A stretch of DNA of 64,000 nucleotides, taken from contig NZ_JAHGUP010000019.1 in assembly GCF_001989995.2 (NCBI RefSeq), positions 1-64,000 on the forward strand, written 5' to 3'. The translations under genes were made by a program, and so were the position numbers. The notes beneath the pieces were generated by a model. It saw only the letters and a list, made by a program, of their open reading frames with translations. It was not told the DNA's origin and made no database searches. The stretch is from Vibrio anguillarum (GTDB lineage: Bacteria > Pseudomonadota > Gammaproteobacteria > Enterobacterales > Vibrionaceae). Positions 17,838 through 24,904 of this stretch are shown here, in pieces (the first letter of the stretch is position 1; each line of letters starts with the position of its first letter).

Positions 17838-18158
17838 ATGGCAGGTATTGATAACATACGTTCGGGGCAAACATTAACGACGACAAATCGTAGTAATGCT
17901 CGTACTGAATCGAATGCATCTCCATCGACATCCGGCTCGGTCACTCGTTCACCTCAAAATCAAGATGCGGTATCACTTAGTACCCAAGGTAAGGCCATTG
18001 GTGAAATGCACAACCAAATGGTATCTCAGCCAAGTTTTGATAGTGCCAAAGTCGCTGCAATTAAAGATGCGATAGCCAATGGCTCATATAGAGTCGACCC
18101 AGAAAAGTTGGCTGATAATATGATTAAATTTGAAAAAGAGTTGGGTGGTTTTAACTAG
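17838..18158 (+). CDS. flgM: Anti-sigma28 factor FlgM
   Basis: FlgM binds and inhibits FliA until it is secreted through the completed hook. The product of 106 residues has a low-complexity Ser/Thr/Asn-rich N-terminus typical of the unfolded part. The C-terminal sigma28-binding helices contain DSAKVAAIKDAIANGSYRVDPEKLADNMIKFE. AAGG lies upstream of the ATG. It is followed by flgN with a 31-nt gap. Confidence 0.93.
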   Translation: MAGIDNIRSGQTLTTTNRSNARTESNASPSTSGSVTRSPQNQDAVSLSTQGKAIGEMHNQMVSQPSFDSAKVAAIKDAIANGSYRVDPEKLADNMIKFEKELGGFN

Positions 18159-18189
18159 CCCTACTTTTGACTAATTAAGGCAACATACA

Positions 18190-18615
18190 ATGGCTGTATT
18201 AAAAGACTTAGTCGATTTCCAATTGAAAAATGCACTAGAACTCTCTTCGCTACTTGAACAAGAAAAGTTAGCAATTACGAGCCGTTCATCAAGTGAAATC
18301 GAAGCTATTGCCAAACAAAAGATGACCTTAGTTGGACAACTTCAACAAACTGATCTCCGAATTGCGAAACATCCTCATGTCGTGAGCCTGACGGAAGATG
18401 TACTCCTGTCGCAAATCGTTGATCAGATTCGTTCCATTGTTCACGATTGCCAGCAAGCAAACCTTGTTAATGGTGAAGCGCTACAACGTGCACAACTCAG
18501 TTTTAATAAACTCAATAATTTGATGCAGCAAAGCCACGGAAAAATTGGTATGACGTATAACGCTGGTGGGCAAACCCACACTGTGTCCACTTTAGGGACC
18601 AATATTAAAGCGTAA
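18190..18615 (+). CDS. flgN: Flagellar export chaperone FlgN
   Basis: This cytoplasmic chaperone delivers FlgK and FlgL to the export gate. The product has 141 residues, is almost all helical, and begins with an LVDFQLKNALELSSLLEQEKLAI segment typical of FlgN. Identification rests on this and on the flgM-flgN order. It ends at a terminator shared with flgP. Confidence 0.9.
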   Translation: MAVLKDLVDFQLKNALELSSLLEQEKLAITSRSSSEIEAIAKQKMTLVGQLQQTDLRIAKHPHVVSLTEDVLLSQIVDQIRSIVHDCQQANLVNGEALQRAQLSFNKLNNLMQQSHGKIGMTYNAGGQTHTVSTLGTNIKA

Positions 18616-18665
18616 TCAACATGCAGCTGAGTTACTAAACTTTTAAGCTGAAACGAATTCAACAG

Positions 18666-18690
18666 AAAAGCGGCAAACTTTGCCGCTTTT
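18666..18690. terminator. convergent terminator between flgN and flgP
   Basis: The stem AAAAGCGGC/GCCGCTTTT with a 7-nt loop has T-runs on both strands, placed between the two convergent stops. Confidence 0.85.
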
Positions 18691-18712
18691 TCGATCTGGA
18701 GAAAAGGAAGAT

Positions 18713-19144
18713 TTAGAAGAGTGTTTGTTGACGTTTTTCTGGTACTTGCTGAACTTCTCCGTAGTCACGCAGTTTATCCATCTTACGGATATCGAGACGT
18801 AACTCAGTAACATAACTGTCACCCACCTTATAACTGCGGACCACTTCTGCTCCGCGGATAACACCATCAACCGCTCCCGACGTCAGCTCTGTGCCCAATC
18901 GCTGATCTTGTAGTTCAGCACGACCACTCACTCGCATTCCATAGACTTGCTCTGCCAGTTCGCGATAAGCATCGATTTTAGAGGCACGCATTGCACGGAC
19001 TTGCTTTTCATCCACACTACGCCCAGTTTGCTCACTGATATTGGCATAACCTACCGCCGTCAACCATTCATCAGCGCGCATGGTTTGTAATGGCTGGCAA
19101 CCCACCATCATGATAGTCACTAGAAGTAATAGCCATTTTTTCAT
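18713..19144 (-). CDS. flgP: Flagellar H-ring associated outer-membrane lipoprotein FlgP
   Basis: This LPP20-type lipoprotein has 143 residues with lipobox MVGC (Cys16). Its core contains the family pattern RAMRASKIDAYRELAEQVYGMRVSGRAEL. In Vibrio, FlgP forms an outer-membrane-associated ring around the basal body of the sheathed polar flagellum. It follows flgO by 9 nt in the same unit. Confidence 0.92.
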   Translation of the reverse strand: MKKWLLLLVTIMMVGCQPLQTMRADEWLTAVGYANISEQTGRSVDEKQVRAMRASKIDAYRELAEQVYGMRVSGRAELQDQRLGTELTSGAVDGVIRGAEVVRSYKVGDSYVTELRLDIRKMDKLRDYGEVQQVPEKRQQTLF

Positions 19145-19153
19145 TGGTTTCTC

Positions 19154-19789
19154 CTATGGACGCAAGATAACAGTATACGGCTGCTTAATCGTAGGGTCAG
19201 AGCGAATTAACACACCATCTTGTGTACGGATACTGTTGAGCGTATCAAGATCACGACCAATACGATCGGCAGGCAAGAAGCCTTGTGCGGTAGCAACCAC
19301 AACACGAGACTGCATTCCCACAACACGAGCATTGACTAATACACCGCCTTCTTGACGAAGCATTGTCCCTGTCAGAATGTATTGGATTTCTTGCTCTTGA
19401 GCGAGGTCTTTCCAGTCACGACTGAAAGCAAAATCACCTTGCTGCGTTACCTGAATCGAGCCTGTGGTTTTGAAATCAACCACTTTAAATCCTCGACGCT
19501 GAAACTGATGGATAAATCCTTCAGAAACCGAGTTACCCAACCAGTTAGTCGCGTCCATACTTTGCAGGTCCACAAACGATGTTACAGCAATAGGAGTGCG
19601 AGCAGAAACACTAGTATTGGACACCATCAAATCTTCTGTCATGCTTTCAACAAAGAAGTCCAACGTGTGACGTGGGCTCTCCATTAGCATAAACTGTGAA
19701 CCATTGTATGGCTCTTTACCGTTATAAATCGGGGCGTAGGCACAAGCAGTTAACAAAACTGCTGGCACTATCGAAAGCCATTTTTTCAT
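19154..19789 (-). CDS. flgO: Flagellar H-ring associated lipoprotein FlgO
   Basis: This outer-membrane lipoprotein has 211 residues with lipobox LTAC (Cys16) and a FlgO domain (about 40-200, with TPIAVTSFVDLQSMDATNWLGNSVSEGF and YILTGTML). It is needed for a stable outer ring and normal motility in Vibrio. GGAG lies upstream of the ATG. A sigma54 promoter element lies about 25 nt further up, facing away from flgT. Confidence 0.92.
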   Translation of the reverse strand: MKKWLSIVPAVLLTACAYAPIYNGKEPYNGSQFMLMESPRHTLDFFVESMTEDLMVSNTSVSARTPIAVTSFVDLQSMDATNWLGNSVSEGFIHQFQRRGFKVVDFKTTGSIQVTQQGDFAFSRDWKDLAQEQEIQYILTGTMLRQEGGVLVNARVVGMQSRVVVATAQGFLPADRIGRDLDTLNSIRTQDGVLIRSDPTIKQPYTVILRP

Positions 19790-19812
19790 TCTCTTATCTC
19801 CAGATATACTGA

Positions 19813-19829
19813 GGCAATCTTGATTCCAA
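19813..19829 (-). promoter_or_regulatory. sigma54 promoter of flgOP
   Basis: On the minus strand TTGGAATCAAGATTGCC has GG and GC at the right spacing with two mismatches elsewhere. The predicted start is close to 19802. Confidence 0.65.
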
Positions 19830-19846
19830 ACTTCAGATTAAAAAAC

Positions 19847-19863
19847 TTGGAACACTCTTTGCT
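19847..19863 (+). promoter_or_regulatory. sigma54 promoter of flgT
   Basis: TTGGAACACTCTTTGCT matches the -24/-12 pattern with exact spacing. Its -24 box lies 17 bp from the -24 box of the opposing flgO promoter. The predicted start is near 19874. Confidence 0.72.
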
Positions 19864-19950
19864 TTTCAAAACTTGTTACACTTTCAAAACGCACTGCCTA
19901 CATCAGCTAAGATTTTAAAAGCAAAATTTATACCCAACTGGTAAATAACA

Positions 19951-21084
19951 ATGAAAAAAATTATTTCTGTTTTATTTTCAATATGTTGCACCATTACCTT
20001 TTCTCAGGCCGTTAATGCTGCTTGGTATGAAGTGACCGGATCGTCAGCCATTGTTTCCTCAGAGGAAGTCGCTCGCCTCAATGCATTGGAAGATGCCATC
20101 TATAAGGCGGTAAACTTTGCCGGGGCAGACATCGGTAGTATCAGTAACTTGCGACCACTGCTGGAATCAGACCGTAAAGAGTACCAGTTTACTAACCATG
20201 AAGTACGCTATGTGTTAGTCGAAGAGAATAAAACACGTCGGGGAGTGATGTATGTTAAAGCTCGAATTGATATTTATCCTTCGGCAACAGGTTGCCACGT
20301 TAGCCAATATAAGAAAACGTTTTTAGTGGGTAACATTGATCTTGCATCGCCACAACAGGCGGTTATGGGGCAAATTTACAGTGTGGGAGATGATTTTGCA
20401 CAGGTACTCAACCGCCAACTCGATCAAGAATCTCGCAGTTTTGTGTCGGTTGGCACCACAGATTATGCAATTGAAAAACAGCACCCAGAACGCTTAACCA
20501 TGATTGCAGAGGACACGGGGGCACAGTACATTTTGGGGGGAACCATCACCGATTTAACTGCCACGATAGAGCAAAAATTACTCGCCGATGATGTGATTAA
20601 CCGTCAATTTGCTATGCAAATCCAAGTGTTTGATGGCAAAACAGGCCAAGAAGTCATGACTAGGCATTATAGAGAAGTCGCTAAATGGCCCTTCGCCAAA
20701 ACCAGTCAGATAGATACGCGCAGTGCACGTTTTTGGGCTTCAACCTTTGGCAGCATGATGCTGCGTGTCAGCCGAAATATCATGCTCGATCTTGAATCGG
20801 AGCTTTCATGTAAAATAACTCTCCCCGAGGTTGTGGCTAAATATGGTAATACCATCACGATAGATTTAGGACGTGTGCATGGCGTTAAAACCGGTGACCA
20901 ATTGCAGTTGTGGCATACAGGTTCATTCATTGATCAGAAAGGGCTACCACGAAATAAAGTGACTCAAAGTGATATTACCCTTACGGTTACTCGCGTCTAT
21001 GAAAACGAAGCAGAGCTGAGTGTTAATCAAGAAAATCTCGCCTCTAGCATACAAATTGGCGATGTTATGCACAAACAGCTTTAA
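19951..21084 (+). CDS. flgT: Flagellar H-ring protein FlgT
   Basis: FlgT is a periplasmic protein that forms the H ring around the LP ring and stabilises the T ring and motor in Vibrio. The product has 377 residues with a signal peptide (cleavage after QAVNA). The N-terminal domain has WYEVTGSSAIVSSEEVARLNALEDAIYKAVNFAG. The middle TolB-like domain contains AEDTGAQYILGGTITDL, and the C-terminal domain has TIDLGRVHGVKTGDQLQLW. It is divergent from flgOP. Confidence 0.92.
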   Translation: MKKIISVLFSICCTITFSQAVNAAWYEVTGSSAIVSSEEVARLNALEDAIYKAVNFAGADIGSISNLRPLLESDRKEYQFTNHEVRYVLVEENKTRRGVMYVKARIDIYPSATGCHVSQYKKTFLVGNIDLASPQQAVMGQIYSVGDDFAQVLNRQLDQESRSFVSVGTTDYAIEKQHPERLTMIAEDTGAQYILGGTITDLTATIEQKLLADDVINRQFAMQIQVFDGKTGQEVMTRHYREVAKWPFAKTSQIDTRSARFWASTFGSMMLRVSRNIMLDLESELSCKITLPEVVAKYGNTITIDLGRVHGVKTGDQLQLWHTGSFIDQKGLPRNKVTQSDITLTVTRVYENEAELSVNQENLASSIQIGDVMHKQL

Positions 21085-21100
21085 TTTTCGTTTTAACTGG

Positions 21101-21128
21101 TTAACTTCACAAAATTATTGAGTAAACT
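21101..21128 (+). promoter_or_regulatory. promoter of tRNA-Arg
   Basis: TTAACT, 16 nt, TAAACT, then a GC-rich discriminator (AGCCCTCC) just before the tRNA. This is typical of stable-RNA promoters. Confidence 0.5.
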
Positions 21129-21138
21129 AGCCCTCCTT

Positions 21139-21215
21139 GCTCCCGTAGCTCAGTAGGATAGAGCGGCCCCCTCCTAAGGGGCAGGCCACAGGTTCGACTC
21201 CTGTCGGGAGCGCCA
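21139..21215 (+). tRNA. tRNA-Arg (anticodon CCT)
   Basis: This is a 77-nt cloverleaf. The acceptor GCTCCCG pairs with CGGGAGC, then G and CCA. The anticodon loop CTCCTAA gives CCT, which reads the rare AGG codon. It is a single gene between flgT and an unrecognised ORF. Confidence 0.95.
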
Positions 21216-21222
21216 TTTTGAT

Positions 21223-21260
21223 AAAGCCTCAACACCCAACCGGTATTGAGGCTTTTTTTT
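21223..21260 (+). terminator. terminator of tRNA-Arg
   Basis: The stem AAAGCCTCAA/TTGAGGCTTT is followed by a run of eight T. Confidence 0.88.
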
Positions 21261-21329
21261 CTGACGAAAAATTGACCTAATATTGATTTGAGCCACTACT
21301 ATTCATATACAGTGATTACTGTAAGTTCT

Positions 21330-21887
21330 ATGTCAAATAATCTAGAATTAGTATTAACAGATTTATCGATAGATAAGATCATGAAAAAGAGTAATCTAAT
21401 CACGAATACTGGTCACCGCTTTATCTCTAAAGCAAAGACCGCCTATAAAATTCATATCCATACGCCGGACGATACGGTGCTGCACCGTTCTGTCGGCTAC
21501 ATACGTATTGGTGAGAAAAAGGGGCTTAAAAAGGCGATAAAGCTGCGTAATGAATTAGGTTCAGAGATGTGGGGCAAACATTGGCGTCGTCTGCTCAAAG
21601 ATCCCTACTTGATGACTCGCCTACCACACAGTTTAGAACCTAAAATCATATACAAACCCAGACCAACGCTCGATAACCCGGAAGCTCGGGATCCTTGTTA
21701 TATCGCGGCTTGGAGACACTATGATGAAAAAGGTAACTGTATATTTCAAAGCGTCGTTTGTTCGATCAACAAGCATGGCAAGCTTGCCGCTTATACCAAA
21801 ACGAAGAAGGCGCTATTAGAGGCTTATAAAGAAGACTTGGATATTCTTATCTACATGGGCCGATTGAATAGTATTGATTTGAAATAA
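21330..21887 (+). CDS. Uncharacterised protein, possible AP2-like repeats
   Basis: I do not recognise this 185-residue basic protein. It shows two segments of similar style, about residues 30-85 (YKIHIH... SVGYIRIGEKKGLKKAIKLRNE) and about 120-175 (YIAAWRHYDEKGN... KTKKALLEAYKE). Each has strands followed by a Lys-rich helix. This is reminiscent of AP2-type DNA-binding modules, but that is only an impression. Starts at 21288 (TTG) or 21381 (ATG) are possible; none has a good Shine-Dalgarno. It stands alone after tRNA-Arg and its terminator. As I recall V. cholerae, vibriobactin genes lie between flgT and ompA there; here this gene takes that place. Confidence 0.55.
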   Translation: MSNNLELVLTDLSIDKIMKKSNLITNTGHRFISKAKTAYKIHIHTPDDTVLHRSVGYIRIGEKKGLKKAIKLRNELGSEMWGKHWRRLLKDPYLMTRLPHSLEPKIIYKPRPTLDNPEARDPCYIAAWRHYDEKGNCIFQSVVCSINKHGKLAAYTKTKKALLEAYKEDLDILIYMGRLNSIDLK

Positions 21888-21938
21888 CATGGCGTGATAC
21901 CGGAGCGGTTAGAGGCTAAAATCCATTGTTTTACAAGA

Positions 21939-21967
21939 AGAAAGCCCGCGTTTTTCACGGGCTTTCT
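21939..21967. terminator. terminator downstream of ompA
   Basis: AGAAAGCCCG and CGGGCTTTCT form a 10-bp stem with a 9-nt loop between the convergent gene at 21887 and the ompA stop. U-rich flanks are moderate on both strands. Confidence 0.75.
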
Positions 21968-21991
21968 CTATTTTCTAATACTTAAGCGTTA

Positions 21992-22978
21992 TTATTTAAC
22001 TTCATAATCAAAGCTTGGAATAACGATATCAACACGACGGTTTTGCTTTCGACCTTCGACTGTATCGTTCGATGCGATTGGGCTATTTTCCCCTTCACCT
22101 TTTACGGTAAGACGGTTCGCATCCACACCTTTAGCAATCACAACATCAGCAACAACTTGTGCGCGTTTTTCTGATAGTTTCTGGTTGTAAGCCGCAGCGC
22201 CAGTTGAGTCAGTATGACCAATAATTTCAGCATCGGCTTGTGGGTAAGCTTGCAAATATTTCACTAGTTTATCGAGCTGGTTAGTACTCTCTGCTGTTAG
22301 CTTAGTGCTGTTATGGGCAAAGCTACTGCTGTCCAAACGTTGAAATGGCACATGCTTAACAACCGTTTCAGGTTCTTGGGGAATAACGACAGGCTCAACC
22401 ACTGGCTGTGCAACTTCTTCAACAAACACCTCTTGCACGATGACTGGCGCAGGTTCTGCTTTACTTCCACCAAATTTATACGAAACACCTAAGGTAGCCG
22501 AGTTACCTGCCGCTCGGACAAGATCGTTATTAATATCGGTGAGGCTTTGATATTCCAAACGTAAAGTGACGTTATTATCGGTGTTGAACTCAATACCAGC
22601 GGCACCTAAATATGAGTAATCATCTTTATTGCCATAGTCAACATAAGCACCGCCGACTTTAGCATATAAGGCAATGGCATCAGTCAAAGGAAGGCTGACT
22701 TTCGGTGCGAGTGTAATGGCCGTTACTTTTTCATCATTCAGCCCCGCACCACTAAATTTGCCCAAGTAATCGTAACCGGCCTCTAATGAAAGCCAATTAA
22801 ACGCTTGGTAACCAAGGTAAGCACCGACGGTAGAAGATTCATCTTCACACACATCTCCAGCACGACAAGCGTCATCAAGCCAAGATTTACCAACTTTAGC
22901 ACCTACATATACTTCAGCCATTGCGGCAGAAGATGCAAAAACAAGCGCCATTGAAACTGCTGCTGCTAACTTTTTCAT
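21992..22978 (-). CDS. ompA: Outer-membrane protein OmpA
   Basis: This is an abundant outer-membrane porin-like protein with a peptidoglycan anchor, 328 residues. The signal peptide ends ASSAAMA (about 21). An eight-stranded beta-barrel (about 22-190) is followed by a Pro/Val/Glu-rich linker (VEPVVIPQEPE). The OmpA/MotB peptidoglycan-binding domain (about 205-325) has IIGHTDSTGAAAYNQKLSEKRAQ. The ATG at 22978 follows AGGAAAGGA. A longer in-frame start adds ten residues before the signal and is unlikely. In V. cholerae the sRNA VrrA represses ompA; I did not try to locate a target site. Confidence 0.94.
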   Translation of the reverse strand: MKKLAAAVSMALVFASSAAMAEVYVGAKVGKSWLDDACRAGDVCEDESSTVGAYLGYQAFNWLSLEAGYDYLGKFSGAGLNDEKVTAITLAPKVSLPLTDAIALYAKVGGAYVDYGNKDDYSYLGAAGIEFNTDNNVTLRLEYQSLTDINNDLVRAAGNSATLGVSYKFGGSKAEPAPVIVQEVFVEEVAQPVVEPVVIPQEPETVVKHVPFQRLDSSSFAHNSTKLTAESTNQLDKLVKYLQAYPQADAEIIGHTDSTGAAAYNQKLSEKRAQVVADVVIAKGVDANRLTVKGEGENSPIASNDTVEGRKQNRRVDIVIPSFDYEVK

Positions 22979-23186
22979 ACTTTTTCCTTTCCTATTTATC
23001 GTTATCATAATGCGGTTGCGGTACCCAAAAAACGGTTTACTTTTCGCCTACACACATACCTACATAACTCGGAACCACTATACTGTATGTAAAGAAAGCT
23101 TAAATAGCGCATTAGTTTATTCTCTGTCATCGTTTTGTGAAATATTGTCAGTGCTCTACACCAAAGGATTTAACAAAGCCGATATA

Positions 23187-23214
23187 AAGAAAAACCGCAG
23201 CATAAGCTGCGGTT
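23187..23214 (-). terminator. terminator of gltX
   Basis: The stem AACCGCAGC/GCTGCGGTT with an ATAA loop is followed by TTTCTTT on the minus strand, 24 nt past the gltX stop. Confidence 0.88.
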
Positions 23215-23238
23215 CAAAGCGTTGTTCGTATGATTGAC

Positions 23239-24666
23239 TTATTGAGCGTTCGCTTCACGCTCAGCAATAAAGGCTAATGCCATATTGATACGAGCAATGA
23301 CACGCTCTTTGCCGATCAGTTGCATGACAGCATCAACCGATGGCGATTGACCACCGCCAGTGACAGCAACGCGCAGCGGCATGCCTATTTTACCCATACC
23401 GATTTCAAGCTCTTCACACACTTGAGCGATGACAGCGTGCAGGTTTTCCGTTGTCCAGTCACTCAATGCTTCTAATTTGCTTAAAGCAAGTGCTAGCGGC
23501 TCTTTCGCCACACCGCGCAAGTGTTTTTTCGCCGCATCATCATCAAACTCAGCAAAATCTTCAAAGAAGTAACGAGATTGAGCAGCAAGTTCAACCAAGG
23601 TGTTGCAGCGTTCACCAACCAGTGTAACGATCTCAACTAATGCTGGGCCGTTGTCTTTATTGATGCCTTGTTGCTCAAAGTGCCATTCAAGGTGTTTTGC
23701 AACATATTCAGGCTCTGATGTTTTGATGTAGTGATTGTTCAGCCACAACAACTTATCAGTATTAAATGCAGATGCCGATTTGCTAATGGCATTTAAACTG
23801 AAGAACTGAATCATCTCTTCACGCGAGAAAATTTCTTGGTCGCCATGAGACCAACCTAGACGAACTAAATAGTTATTCAGTGCTTCAGGCAGATAACCTT
23901 CATCGCGATACTGCATCACAGAAACAGCGCCATGACGTTTAGATAGCTTCGCGCCGTCGTCACCTAAGATCATTGCGCAGTGCGCAAACACAGGTACAGG
24001 AGCACCTAACGCTTCGTAAATGTTGATTTGACGAGGTGTGTTGTTGATGTGATCTTCGCCACGAACAACATGAGTAATCCCCATATCCCAGTCATCCACC
24101 ACCACACAGAAGTTATAGGTGGGTGAGCCATCAGTACGGCGAATGATCAGATCATCCATCTGGCTGTTAGAGATTTCGATACGACCGCGGATCTGGTCGT
24201 CAAAAATTACGCTGCCTTCTTTAGGATTACGGAAACGGATAACACACGGATCCCCTTCTTTTGCGGCGTCGTTAACCGCTTTGATTTTTGGGTGATCAGC
24301 ATCGTAGCGCGGCATCTCTTTGTTCGCTTCTTGCTCGGCACGAACTTCATCTAACAGCTCTTTAGAGGCGTAACATTTGTAGGCTTTATCTTCAGCAAGC
24401 AGCTTATCGACAACTTCATTATAACGATCAAAATGTTTCGTTTGGAAATATGGGCCTTCATCCCAATTCAAACCTAGCCAAGTCATACCTTCAAGAATCG
24501 CGTCTACGGCTTCTTGCGTCGAGCGCTCTAGGTCGGTGTCTTCAATACGCAAAACAAACTCACCACCTTGGCTTTTTGCATAAAGCCAAGAGTAAAGTGC
24601 AGTACGCGCACCACCAACGTGAAGATAGCCTGTCGGGCTAGGAGCAAAACGAGTTTTAACCGTCAT
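23239..24666 (-). CDS. gltX: Glutamyl-tRNA synthetase
   Basis: This cytoplasmic class I aminoacyl-tRNA synthetase charges tRNA-Glu. The product has 475 residues. The HIGH-type motif is PTGYLHVGG (His16) and the KMSKS-type motif is AKLSKRHGA. The region CYASKELL lies where many GluRS carry zinc ligands. The C-terminal anticodon-binding domain ends in [20 protein letters not shown] precedes the ATG. It is a single-gene unit with its own terminator. Confidence 0.97.
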   Translation of the reverse strand: MTVKTRFAPSPTGYLHVGGARTALYSWLYAKSQGGEFVLRIEDTDLERSTQEAVDAILEGMTWLGLNWDEGPYFQTKHFDRYNEVVDKLLAEDKAYKCYASKELLDEVRAEQEANKEMPRYDADHPKIKAVNDAAKEGDPCVIRFRNPKEGSVIFDDQIRGRIEISNSQMDDLIIRRTDGSPTYNFCVVVDDWDMGITHVVRGEDHINNTPRQINIYEALGAPVPVFAHCAMILGDDGAKLSKRHGAVSVMQYRDEGYLPEALNNYLVRLGWSHGDQEIFSREEMIQFFSLNAISKSASAFNTDKLLWLNNHYIKTSEPEYVAKHLEWHFEQQGINKDNGPALVEIVTLVGERCNTLVELAAQSRYFFEDFAEFDDDAAKKHLRGVAKEPLALALSKLEALSDWTTENLHAVIAQVCEELEIGMGKIGMPLRVAVTGGGQSPSVDAVMQLIGKERVIARINMALAFIAEREANAQ

Positions 24667-24838
24667 TTGATTTCCTTAGGGATAAAAAGACAGCGGAGAA
24701 CATGTCCACTGCAAGTACCAGGATAAAAAGTGGCGACATTTTACCACTGACGGCTAAATCTACAATCCTCGATTGCCTTTCGTTTTTCTGCGCTCAAGAA
24801 TAACGCTTAAAATTCGCTTAACTTTCCTTTAGTGGAAC

Positions 24839-24869
24839 TTGACCTTGCCCTAAAGGTAAGGTTTATGCT
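24839..24869 (+). promoter_or_regulatory. CueR-type copper-responsive promoter of copA
   Basis: The -35 TTGACC and -10 TATGCT are separated by 19 nt, the long spacer of MerR-family promoters. Between them lies the near-perfect palindrome ACCTTGCC-N5-GGTAAGGT (24842-24862), matching CueR operators. CueR bound to Cu(I) would realign the promoter. No cueR gene is in this window. Confidence 0.85.
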
Positions 24870-24904
24870 TCTAGCTATTGAGTTGGTTTACGGGGAATTT
24901 ATTA

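Noticed and set aside
21139..21991. Prophage or genomic island integrated at tRNA-Arg
   Set aside because: No integrase, no second copy of the tRNA end and no phage genes; only one small unknown ORF.
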